Below are positions 50,433-58,242 of a DNA stretch of 64,000 bases, in pieces (position 1 is the first letter of the stretch; each line of letters opens with the position of its first letter). The DNA is taken from positions 42,934-106,933 of the forward strand of contig NZ_CP108371.1 of NCBI RefSeq assembly GCF_035953295.1. Reading direction: 5' to 3'. The notes beneath the pieces are model-generated. The model did not search any database. It was not told the DNA's origin and worked only from the letters and a program-made list of their open reading frames with translations. Made by a program: the position numbers and the translations under genes. The DNA is from Streptomyces sp. NBC_01335 (lineage in GTDB: Bacteria; Actinomycetota; Actinomycetes; Streptomycetales; Streptomycetaceae).

Positions 50433-51218
50433 CTACGGCTTCTCGCCGCGGGCGGCGGTGACGCTCTGGCGTACGGCGTCGCGGCCGTCGAGCAGATCCA
50501 CCACGGCCGCCATGGCCTCGGCGGCGGCCGGGGCGTGCTTACCGGCCGGCTCCGGCCCGTCACCGCCGTACGGGGCGAGGTCGAGCCGTACGGTCCGCAG
50601 ACGGTTGACCAGTGCGGCCGGGCTGCCGTCGGTGGCCAGCAGCTCCCCGATCGCGTGCAGCGCGCCCCGCACCCCGTTGCGGCCCCGGGGCAGGTCCCAC
50701 GCGCCCGCCGTGTCGTACAGCCGCTCGCTGACCTCACGGATGCGGTCGGCGTGCGCGGCGCACCATGCGGCCTCGGCCCGGTCGCGCGCCTTGTCCAGAC
50801 GCTGGGAGGCGACGTCGCGGCTGCCGAGGTGGTGCGCCTGGACGGCCCGCTCCAGGCGCAGAGCGCGGGTCTCGGCGGACTGGCGGGTGCCGAGCCCCAG
50901 GGCGTCGGCGACCGCCTGCCAGGAGGCGCCGCGCTCGCGGGCGGCGTGGATGAGCCGCAGTTCGGCCCGGTCGGCCTGCTCGCGCATCTCGGCGACCTGC
51001 GCCAGAGCCGCGAGGACGTCCTCCCGCGGCACCTCGCGAGGCTCGCGCCCGTACGGGGTGTAGCCGCTGACGGCCAGGCCCACGGCGGCCACGGCCGCCC
51101 GCCCCACCATCCGGGAGCCGTCCGGGTCACCGTACCGGCCCTGCAGGAGCTCCTCGGCGGCCCGCTTGCGCTCCGCCCGCTCCGCGTAGTCGACTTCTTT
51201 CGTCACGAGCGTCAGCAT
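50433..51218 (-). CDS. HTH-containing hypothetical protein
   Basis: The 261-residue, mostly helical protein contains LRLIHAARERGASWQAVADALGL followed by RQSAETRALRLERA (about 100-137), a helix-turn-helix pattern found in many Streptomyces proteins. ATG 51218 lies inside one of the 17-base palindromes (51211-51227), with a second in inverted orientation just upstream (51239-51255), suggesting autoregulation. It is intact although surrounded by remnants. Confidence 0.65.
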   Translation of the reverse strand: MLTLVTKEVDYAERAERKRAAEELLQGRYGDPDGSRMVGRAAVAAVGLAVSGYTPYGREPREVPREDVLAALAQVAEMREQADRAELRLIHAARERGASWQAVADALGLGTRQSAETRALRLERAVQAHHLGSRDVASQRLDKARDRAEAAWCAAHADRIREVSERLYDTAGAWDLPRGRNGVRGALHAIGELLATDGSPAALVNRLRTVRLDLAPYGGDGPEPAGKHAPAAAEAMAAVVDLLDGRDAVRQSVTAARGEKP

Positions 51219-51255
51219 TTCACTGACGCGAGCCGGACGTCAGTGAAACGCTGAC
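51211..51255. promoter_or_regulatory. Paired 17-bp palindromic operators
   Basis: GTCAGCATTTCACTGAC (51211-51227) and GTCAGTGAAACGCTGAC (51239-51255) are inverted copies of each other with one mismatch. The first covers the ATG of the gene at 50433-51218; the second lies where its promoter or leader should be. Confidence 0.7.
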
Positions 51256-51420
51256 GCGGCCGGTAGAGGACGCCGACGGCTGACAGAACCTCCTCGACCT
51301 TGCTCAGCCCACCTCGCGGACCTTCGGACGAGCGCGGCACGCCGGCCGGTGAGTTCAGCTCTACGACGGCGTCCGTCCGTATGGGGAAGGACGCCGGCGG
51401 TTACGCGGACCGGGCCGGGT

Positions 51421-51915
51421 ATGCAGCTGCCGGAGCGGGTCGGGGCATTGGCCGTAGCGGCGTGTGAGGTGTGGGAGGCCGTGGTCGCGGACGGGTGGTC
51501 GCCGTCGGCGGCGATGGAGGCGCTGGCCGCCGTGGACGCCCTGGTTGCCGCGCTCGCCCGGTTCGGGCCGGAGGCCGAGCGGGCGCTCGCTCCCGCGCTC
51601 GCCGCGACCGCGCGGGCCCGCGCGGTCGTCGTGGGGCCCCAGGACGGCGAACGGGCCGCCGCCCTGGCGGGCGCGCCCCCGCCCCGCGTTCCTGTGCCGG
51701 CCGGACGGCACACCGTTCCAGAATTCTGGATCACCCGGAACGTGGCGGTGGCCGAACGGTTGTGGTGGGGCGCCCAGGAGGGCCGGGGCGGGCCGCTCGC
51801 GGACATGTTCGCCGCGCTGCCGCCGCGTGCGATGGAGGAAGCGGTCCTCCGGCGCAGACAGGGCGAGGACTGGCGCACACTGCTGGAGGACCTGAGCCGC
51901 CGTCACGCTGGCTGA
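51421..51915 (+). CDS. Hypothetical protein, 164 aa
   Basis: ATG 51421 begins a helical protein (LPERVGALAVAACEVWEAVV, AALARFGPEAERALAPALAATARARA) with a C-terminal half VPEFWITRNVAVAERLWWGAQ ... PLADMFAALPPRAMEEAVLRR. I do not recognise the family. The last 227 bases including the stop are duplicated at 48264-48490, so this is probably the complete parent copy. Ribosome binding site is weak. Confidence 0.55.
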   Translation: MQLPERVGALAVAACEVWEAVVADGWSPSAAMEALAAVDALVAALARFGPEAERALAPALAATARARAVVVGPQDGERAAALAGAPPPRVPVPAGRHTVPEFWITRNVAVAERLWWGAQEGRGGPLADMFAALPPRAMEEAVLRRRQGEDWRTLLEDLSRRHAG

Positions 51916-52136
51916 CGAAGTCCGGACCGTGCCGGACTTGCCGACCGGAACCTGATCGCGACCCCCGCCTCTGCCTCCGCGTGGCCCGCGCCGACCTGTG
52001 GCCACGCCCCCGGCAGCAGGGACATGTGCCCCTCCGGCATCCCGGCGCCCCACGCGGGGCATTCCGCTCACACGCCCGCGCCGCGATCCTGTCCCTCCCG
52101 CCGCGAGAGCGGGAAGGGGTGAAGGAGGTGATCACC

Positions 52137-52268
52137 ATGAAGTGCGGTTTCTGCGGCCACCCCGGCAGTCACGCGGTCGTCGTTCCCCGCGACGGCATGC
52201 CGACCCGCTGCGACCACTGCGCCCGCTGCGAGGCGGACGTCCGAGCCGACCGCGAGGAGAGCGAGTAG
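52137..52268 (+). CDS. Tiny zinc-binding protein, 43 aa
   Basis: AAGGAGGTGATCACC directly precedes the ATG, matching almost the whole 3' end of 16S rRNA. The peptide has CGFCGH, a later H and CDHCARC, enough ligands for one or two zinc ions, and an acidic end. The very strong ribosome binding site argues that it is real and well translated. Function unknown. Confidence 0.7.
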   Translation: MKCGFCGHPGSHAVVVPRDGMPTRCDHCARCEADVRADREESE

Positions 52269-52324
52269 CCCACGGGCAGGCCGAGGCGATGACCCGTCAC
52301 CGCCTCGGCCGCTCACCCGTTTCG

Positions 52325-54172
52325 CTACGCCGTGGTGGTCTCGCGCGGGGGCAGGCCCGGGATCACACCGTCGGCCAGGCCGGTACGGATCTCCCGAACC
52401 GCCGGTCCCGGGGTACCGGGGAGTTCGTTGCAGGCGATGATGACCTGTCCCCCGGCGCCTGAGGGGTCCTCGAAGGTGGCGAGGTCGGTGAGACCGTCGA
52501 GGAGCGCGTTGCCGCTTCGCTGGTCCTCCGGTCCCTCGCCCAGGCCGGTGAACGGGCCGTCCACGATCAGGAACTGCGGCACCGGCATCGCCGGAACTTC
52601 CCGGGCGGCATCGCGCAGAGCCAGCAGCACACTGAGGTTCGCGCGGGTCTTCCCGTGCCCGGCGACGACCTGCGCGTCGAACGGCTTCCCGTTGATGGTG
52701 AGGGAGAAGTCCTCCGGACTGATGGAGACCGTGTGGATCTCCGGGTCACACGCCTGCAGCCGGCGCAGCGCATGACGCGACCACCGGTCGGTTCCCTGCT
52801 TCACCATCAGATCGGTGTCCTGCCGGGCAACGGTGTACGCGGCCTCCGCGGTCTCCTTGTCCTTCTCCAGCCGGGGCAGCCGCTCGCGCAGCTCCGTGAG
52901 CTCCGCGACCTCGCGCAGGTGCTCGGCGTTCTGCTCCAGCCGCGCGGCCAGCTCCCGCACCGCCGCCTCGGCCTCCACCATGATCTGCTGCTTCGGTGCG
53001 ATCACATCCTGAGCGAACGCCCGCGCCGCGGCCGCCGCCTCCACGACGACCCGCTCGGCGTCACCGACCCGGCCACGGGCCTCGTCAGCCGCCCGCCCCG
53101 CGCGCTGGGCCGCCTCACGCGACTGTTCAGCGGACTGCTGCGCCCGGGACATCCGCTGCTCGAACTCCTCGGCACGCTGACGGCGCTCGGGGTCGAAACG
53201 CCGGCACACGGGACAGTCGTCCTCCGACAGCCCCGTCAGATCGAGCGCCCGTACACACGTGGGGCACAGACTCGGATCGGTGGCGGCCTCCCGCAACCCG
53301 GCCAGGCGCCCCCTCGCCTCGGCAGCGGCCGCCTCCAGCACCCGCGCCGTACGCTCCCGGTCGTCGGCGGCCACGCGCGCGGCCCGCCGGGCCTCCTCCG
53401 CCCCGGACGCCTTCTCCTGGAGCGCGGCGAGCTGGCTGTGCAGATCACTCAGCTCCGCCCCGGCCCTCTGTGCCTTCAGGGCCTCCTGTCCGTGCTGCGC
53501 GGCCCACTGCTCACCACGGCGCTGGAGGTCCTCGACGGACGGCAGCTCACGCTCCTCACGGTCGCGCAGAATCCGCATCACCCGGTTCTTCGCCGCCCCC
53601 CACTCCTTCTTCCTGGCGCTGAACTCCTGGCGCAGCGCATCGACCGTCTCGTCATCAGCGCCCAGCAGCACCCGCCCCACCGCGGTCCGCTGCTCCTTGC
53701 TCTGCCGGCCGAGGTAGTCGTTCGGCAGATCACGCTGGCGCGCATAGAGCCACGGCACCAGCAGGTCCAGCGTCACGCGTGTACGGCCCGCGCCCAGCCG
53801 GGGAATGCCGAGGAGATCCTGGAAGTACTCGGCTGCCGACCGGCGGGAACCACTGCGCTTGACCGGGTGATGTTCCGGGAGGCTCAGCGTGCCCTGGGCG
53901 AAGGACACGTCCTCCTTCCGGTCCACCGTGCTGCGGGTGACCTGCCATCGCTCCCCGCCGATCCGGGCGATGAACCCGACGCGGCTGCATAACGCCGCAG
54001 CGTCCATCAGCCTCGCGCTCTCCACCGCCAGCGTCCACCACACCGCTTCCAGCGTCGTGCTCTTGCCCGTCCCGCTCACTCCCGTCAGCGCGGGCAGCGG
54101 GGCATCGAGTTTCACCTCGCGCCACACCTCGTCGACCTCGAACAACATGCACTCGATGTTGAGTGTGACCAC
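52325..54172 (-). CDS. SMC/Rad50-like ATPase with central zinc motif
   Basis: The 615-residue protein starts with a short N-terminal strand and Walker A GVSGTGKST (31-39), and ends with an ABC-like half: VAGHGKTRANLSVLLALRDA (signature-like) and FLIVDGPFTGLG (Walker B and D-loop). Between them are two long coiled coils separated by CPTC (303-306) and CPVC (320-323), where Rad50 has its zinc hook. It probably binds DNA ends or loops. GTG 54172 is chosen because GGGAGG precedes it; 54226 is the alternative. No nuclease partner lies beside it. Confidence 0.75.
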   Translation of the reverse strand: MVTLNIECMLFEVDEVWREVKLDAPLPALTGVSGTGKSTTLEAVWWTLAVESARLMDAAALCSRVGFIARIGGERWQVTRSTVDRKEDVSFAQGTLSLPEHHPVKRSGSRRSAAEYFQDLLGIPRLGAGRTRVTLDLLVPWLYARQRDLPNDYLGRQSKEQRTAVGRVLLGADDETVDALRQEFSARKKEWGAAKNRVMRILRDREERELPSVEDLQRRGEQWAAQHGQEALKAQRAGAELSDLHSQLAALQEKASGAEEARRAARVAADDRERTARVLEAAAAEARGRLAGLREAATDPSLCPTCVRALDLTGLSEDDCPVCRRFDPERRQRAEEFEQRMSRAQQSAEQSREAAQRAGRAADEARGRVGDAERVVVEAAAAARAFAQDVIAPKQQIMVEAEAAVRELAARLEQNAEHLREVAELTELRERLPRLEKDKETAEAAYTVARQDTDLMVKQGTDRWSRHALRRLQACDPEIHTVSISPEDFSLTINGKPFDAQVVAGHGKTRANLSVLLALRDAAREVPAMPVPQFLIVDGPFTGLGEGPEDQRSGNALLDGLTDLATFEDPSGAGGQVIIACNELPGTPGPAVREIRTGLADGVIPGLPPRETTTA

Positions 54173-54243
54173 TCGGTGCCTCCCATAGCTCGACAGCGCT
54201 TCAGCGCTCGTAGCGGGTAACGACACGCAGCCGCCCGGGTGAC

Positions 54244-54525
54244 GTGCCGGACCGGCCCGAGGAGACCTCCGGCTACGTCCCCGTCGCCCAGGTCGTGGAG
54301 ACGTTCTGGGACAGCCTGGAAGCCCGGATGGGGACCGGCGGCGGCGTGAAGATGACCGGCATCCCGACCGGGCTGGCCGACCTGGACGCGCTGACCGGCG
54401 GACTCCAGCCCGAGCAGCTCATCGTCATTGGCGCCCGCCCCGCCATGGGCAAGTCCACCCTCGCCCTAGACTTCGCCCGCACCGCGGCCGTCGTCCACGA
54501 CAAGACCGTGGGCGGAGAAGCTGCT
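54244..54525 (+). pseudogene. dnaB: DnaB replicative helicase fragment
   Basis: The frame from GTG 54244 gives the DnaB linker and start of the motor domain: SGYVPVAQVVETFWDSLEARM, GIPTGLADLDALTGGLQPEQ, GARPAMGKSTLALDFARTAA. It stops matching at HDKT (about 54515), where another protein's C-terminus begins in a different frame. The helicase N-terminal domain and most of the motor are missing, so it is not functional. Confidence 0.75.
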
Positions 54526-55153
54526 CCAGGACGCGGCGGCCCGCGCCGAGGCCGCCCGCCTCGACCGCGAGGTCGAGCTCGCCGAGCGCCAGACCCTCCG
54601 GATGCGCGACGAGGCAGCCGAGCGCGCCCTTGAGGGTCTGTCCGCCGCCGAACTGGACCACCAGGCCGCCCAGGAGCGGCAGGCCGCCGCCCAGGCCGAC
54701 GCCAACGCCAAGCGCGTGGCCGCCGAAGCCGCCGCCGAAGAGAAGCGCCTGGCCGCCGAAGCTGACGCCGAGGCCAAGCGACTGGCCGCCGAAGCCGCCC
54801 GACTGGAACGCCAGGCCGCCGAGGACAAGCGCGCGGCCGGCCTCGCGCTCCACCAGGACGCACAGGCCCGCGAGGAAGCCGCCCGCCTCGACCACGACGC
54901 CGCCCAGCGCCGCGCCGAGGCCGCCCGCATCGAGCGCCAGGCCGCCGAGGACGAAGACACCGCCCGCCTCACCGCCCGCGAGCGCGCCGTACGCAAGGTC
55001 GCCCGCATGGTCCTGAGCTCCGGCACCGGCACCGTCGCCCTGTACGACATCGAGCACGCGTGCGGCGTCAAGCAGTCCACCGCGAGCGACTACCTCACCG
55101 AGGCCCGCACCCTGATCGCCAACGGATACGGGCAGGAGCACGCCCACGCCTGA
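54516..55153 (+). pseudogene. Coiled-coil protein C-terminal fragment
   Basis: Directly after the DnaB fragment, in the next frame, comes AEKLLQDAAARAEAARLD and a long Ala/Glu/Arg-rich coiled coil with tandem 'EAEAKRLAAEA'-like repeats (54700-54960). A small winged-helix-like end follows (GTVALYDIEHACGVKQSTASD). It is open from a TAG at 54468 with no good start (ATG 54602 is internal). It seems to be the tail of a larger plasmid protein fused to dnaB debris, though a 183-residue product from 54602 cannot be excluded. Confidence 0.55.
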
Positions 55154-55172
55154 CCGGCACGCAGCAGCACAC

Positions 55173-55215
55173 AGAAGGGGCACCGAGGCGCTCAAATCGC
55201 CTCGGGGCCCCTTCT
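55173..55215. repeat. CTCAAAT-loop hairpin, copy 1
   Basis: Eighteen-base arms (55173-55190 and 55198-55215, one mismatch) enclose loop CTCAAAT. Copies 2 and 3 (55853-55877, 59559-59603) share the stem core CCGAGGCG and the identical loop. Position after a stop codon suits a terminator. Confidence 0.8.
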
Positions 55216-55423
55216 ACTGTGCCCGCCCACCGTACCGGCGGTGAGCGGGCGTGGTGGTGGCAGCGGTTGCGTGTTCGGTTGTTGATCGCCTGGTCACGTG
55301 TTGTGGGCGCGGGCTGGTCTGCTGTCATGAGGCGACCAAGTGGCTGCCGTTGAGCGGCTCGGGCGGGGCGGGTTGCCGTCGTGAGGGCGGCTGTTCCTAC
55401 TCCCCAGTGGGCAAGAAGGTCCT

Positions 55424-55750
55424 ATGAAGTCAGTAACCGTCGAACGACTCCGGCGCTTGCGGACATGGTCCCTACGGGTCTTCCTCTTGGGCCTGTTCAT
55501 GTTCATCGGCCTATATTCCGAGCCGTATTTCAACCGCAACAGCGCATCTCCTGCTCCACCCGAACTGCCCTCCGGTTCGAGCAGCGCTGACATCATCACG
55601 GCCATCACCGGGCTCGTCACCGCTCTGGGCGGTGCATGTGGAGGAGTTGCCGGGCTACTACTCGCGTGGCACACCGTTCAGCGACAGAGGAGAGGGGACG
55701 GAGAGCCACCCGCAACGCCTTCGGTTGATCAATCGACCAGCGAGCCATGA
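55424..55750 (+). CDS. Small two-helix membrane protein, 108 aa
   Basis: ATG follows AGAAGG. Helix 1 spans about 17-34 (SLRVFLLGLFMFIGLYS) and helix 2 about 55-82 (IITAITGLVTALGGACGGVAG), with a basic start and a Ser/Thr-rich end. It is not clearly related to the paralogous family further right. Function unknown. Confidence 0.6.
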   Translation: MKSVTVERLRRLRTWSLRVFLLGLFMFIGLYSEPYFNRNSASPAPPELPSGSSSADIITAITGLVTALGGACGGVAGLLLAWHTVQRQRRGDGEPPATPSVDQSTSEP

Positions 55751-56148
55751 AGGAACATCGCCTCACCGCGTCAGGCCAGGCCGGCAGTGAATAGGTGCAG
55801 CGGTGGCACCAGATGGGCGTCAGCCATGATCACTACGGCTGTCCCGGCTCGGCCCGAGGCGCTCAAATCGCCTCGGGGTCCCTCTGTGTTCCCCGACACT
55901 GCGCCGCCCGCTACGGGAACCTGAGGGCCGCTCAGCACCTTGCGCCGCTGTGGATCGTTGCCCTGGATTCGTCCGTGGGCATGCGTGAGCGGCGGTCCGT
56001 ACGCTGGGTACAAACCGCCGCTCAGGTGTGACTCTGATCACGCTTGTGGGAGGTGGTGCCGCTAAACGCCGCCTCCGTGAGTCCGTCCAGGCTGTGAAGC
56101 GGGCTCGGAGACCAGAGTGCGCGCTCAGGAATTTAAAAAGCGTGTTCT
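55751..56148. other. Intergenic stretch with second CTCAAAT hairpin
   Basis: No gene is supported. At 55853-55877 a 9-bp perfect hairpin (CCCGAGGCG and complement) has the same loop CTCAAAT as the other two copies. The sequence after it (GTTCCCCGACACTGCGCCGCCC) resembles that after copy 3. Confidence 0.6.
55853..55877. repeat. CTCAAAT-loop hairpin, copy 2
   Basis: Arms CCCGAGGCG (55853-55861) and CGCCTCGGG (55869-55877), loop CTCAAAT. Shorter stem than copies 1 and 3. Confidence 0.75.
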
Positions 56149-56200
56149 CGGACAGTGCCGGACGCCTCCGGACAGTATCGGACGGTCCTGGACAGCGTCC
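56149..56200 (+). promoter_or_regulatory. Five CGGAC boxes phased every 10 bp
   Basis: GGAC occurs at 56150, 56160, 56170, 56180 and 56190: CGGACAGTGC, CGGACGCCTC, CGGACAGTAT, CGGACGGTCC, TGGACAGCGT. Exact 10-base phasing places all boxes on one face of the helix. Looser GGACA/GGACT copies continue to about 56290. The array is about 320 bases upstream of the operon at 56523. Confidence 0.75.
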
Positions 56201-56522
56201 GGCTTTGACCAGCGCTTTTCGCCCTCTCCGCATCCGGCCGCCGGACACCCTGAGCGCCCTCCCGGACACCAACCCGTCCCTGGACTCCGCCCCGACCGTG
56301 CATTTTGGGGCAATAGTCCATTTATGCCCTGTCAGGAGCGTCCGGGGCAAACGCTGTTGACGCGCTTGCCGAGGCATGTGGCCAAGCAGAAATAGGGAGT
56401 TGGATCCGCCACGCGCGTGAGGCAAGCTGGAAGCAAGACGTCGAAGGCGACGTCCCGGGGGCCCGCTAACCCCCGATTTTTTGTATCCGTCCAGGCTTGA
56501 AGACCAACAGGAGTGTGGCTCG
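56201..56522. other. Leader region of the 56523 operon
   Basis: No gene is supported. It holds further CGGACA-like boxes (56241, 56262) and an AT-richer stretch (56296-56320) that may contain the promoter. Confidence 0.45.
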
Positions 56523-56858
56523 TTGACGTCGTTGTGGCGTTTTGTGCAGGGATCCGGCTGGGTGCTCCAGCCCGTCCCGACCTTCCCGAACCCCCTGCCC
56601 ACCTCTCCGGGGTGCGTCATCACCCCCGGGGCTGCTCGGGGGTTCGGTTTCCGCAAGACCCTGCGCTGGGTCCGCAAGATCGTGATCATCGCGGTCATCA
56701 TCTTCGCCACGGCCGGCCTCGCGTGGATGTGGCACGCCGGTCACGAGGCCGAGGTCGCGGGCGAGCTCCTGGTGGCGGCCCTCATCGGCGCCGTCACCGC
56801 TGCATACGGAAGCCTCAAGGGGGCCTTCCGTCCTGGGGGTGAGCTCGCGTGGCGCTGA
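56523..56858 (+). CDS. Small membrane protein, TTG start
   Basis: TTG 56523 is the only plausible start behind CAGGAG; it gives 111 residues. A hydrophobic helix lies at about 50-68 (KIVIIAVIIFATAGLAWMW) and a second Ala-rich one at about 78-98. The next gene overlaps its end by ten bases, so the two are coupled. A membrane protein paired with an HTH protein suggests signalling, without proof. Confidence 0.5.
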   Translation: MTSLWRFVQGSGWVLQPVPTFPNPLPTSPGCVITPGAARGFGFRKTLRWVRKIVIIAVIIFATAGLAWMWHAGHEAEVAGELLVAALIGAVTAAYGSLKGAFRPGGELAWR

Positions 56859-57589
56859 ACAGGCGTTCTTCTCCCAGCCTTGAAAAGGTCATGGGAACTC
56901 AGGACATCACTCGGTACACCTTGGCTGAAGTCCTGGCCCGGTTGATCAATACCAAGGTGTCTGCCAGCAACGTGGCGCCGCCGGGCTCCAGGAGCGCCAG
57001 GGTGGACTGGAAGTCTGTGACTGCGGCGTTCGAGGCGGCTCTCACGAGTCGACGCCAGCTCAGCCGTGCCGACCTGGACATCATCTGCGTGGCCCTCGGC
57101 TTGGGGAAGGAAGAGCGCGCGAAGCTCCACGACCTCTGGGAGGCGGAGTCCCTGCGTATGCGCCCGTCGGCGGCGAAGATAGCGACTCCGCTCACCACCG
57201 ACTACGGGACTCTCAGGGTGAGCGGCAAGAGTGAGGCTGGTTCTCGGCGGGCTCGGCAGCCGGTGCCGCCCTCCGGGCAGCCCGACCCGATGCCCGTGTC
57301 CTGCACTGCGGAGTTGATGCTGGCGCTCAAGGCTGTGCACGTCTGGTGCGGTGCTCCGTCCCTGCGGGAGCTGGAGCGCCGCAGCGGTATGGTCCTGCGG
57401 CGGAGCTCGATCAGCGACATGCTGCGGGGGGAGTCCCTGCCGGACTACGAGCGGTACGTCGCGTTCCTGAGGACGTGCGGCATCAACGGGACCCACCTGG
57501 AGCCCTGGGTGTTCATCTGGCGCCACCTCAAGGCGCTGGAAACCCCGGGCATCGCTCCCTGGATGCCGCGCGTCACGGCATCGAAGTAG
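56849..57589 (+). CDS. HTH regulator-like protein, 246 aa
   Basis: The protein contains two helical HTH-like parts: DWKSVTAAFEAALTSRRQLSR with DLDIICVALGLGKEE (about 50-100), and SLRELERRSGMVLRRSSISDMLRGESLPDYERYVAFL (about 170-210). The second is a pattern common in Streptomyces Xre-like proteins. A Pro-rich linker joins them. It is translated from GTG 56849 within the preceding gene. It may bind the phased CGGAC boxes upstream, as an inference from position. Confidence 0.65.
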   Translation: MALNRRSSPSLEKVMGTQDITRYTLAEVLARLINTKVSASNVAPPGSRSARVDWKSVTAAFEAALTSRRQLSRADLDIICVALGLGKEERAKLHDLWEAESLRMRPSAAKIATPLTTDYGTLRVSGKSEAGSRRARQPVPPSGQPDPMPVSCTAELMLALKAVHVWCGAPSLRELERRSGMVLRRSSISDMLRGESLPDYERYVAFLRTCGINGTHLEPWVFIWRHLKALETPGIAPWMPRVTASK

Positions 57590-57758
57590 TACAGCCCGCG
57601 CCGTACGGGTGGGCCAGCAGCTATCCGCTGCTGGCCCACCCGCCAGGAGCGCGCCGCGCTCTGACGGCTGCTGCGGGCGCCCGGAGCGCTGCTTCCTGCC
57701 ACCTCGCCCCGTGCCCAGGGCCGCCCGCTGTCGTGCCCGGCCGGATTCGGGGTCGGAG

Positions 57759-58010
57759 TCATGCGGGCGGTCCGGGCGGGATGTCCCGCTGCCGGCGGGT
57801 GTTGCGGCGCAGGTGGCGGTGTGCGCGGTGGTCGGTCCACCAGGTGAGCCGGTCGGGGGAGTCCTGCGGGAACAGGGTCTGGACCGAGGTGGCGGCCAGC
57901 GTGATGACGAGACAGATGACGACGCCCCACCAGGGTGCGCCGGCCATGACGGTCGCGAGGCCGGAGACGGCGGTGACGGACGCGGGGACCAGGTTCGCAG
58001 AGACAGCCAT
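57759..58010 (-). CDS. Small membrane protein, 83 aa
   Basis: The protein has two hydrophobic segments (about 8-24 and 26-44, WWGVVICLVITLAATSV), then a basic Trp/His/Arg-rich tail (LTWWTDHRAHRHLRRN). ATG 58010 follows AGGTCAGACG. It is convergent with the HTH gene on its left. Function unknown. Confidence 0.6.
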   Translation of the reverse strand: MAVSANLVPASVTAVSGLATVMAGAPWWGVVICLVITLAATSVQTLFPQDSPDRLTWWTDHRAHRHLRRNTRRQRDIPPGPPA

Positions 58011-58242
58011 CGTCTGACCTCATTCACTCGAGTTCGCGTCCGCCCCGTGCGACCGCTGGTACCAGCTTCGAGCGGTGGCCGGGGGTGCGGGAGTGGGAAC
58101 CACGTGTTCCCGGCAGTTGTCAACGCGCCTGCACAGTTTGGCTGTTCATGTGATGGTGCCCCTCCGACGGGGTGTAGGAGAATCGTGGACCCGGACGTGG
58201 AGGTGAACGCGTTCGGGACGGGGGACCGGGGCGGGGGAGCGG

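Noticed and set aside
56028..56360. Plus-strand frame of 110 codons across the CGGAC array
   Set aside because: No ribosome binding site; the apparent peptide repeats derive from the phased DNA boxes.
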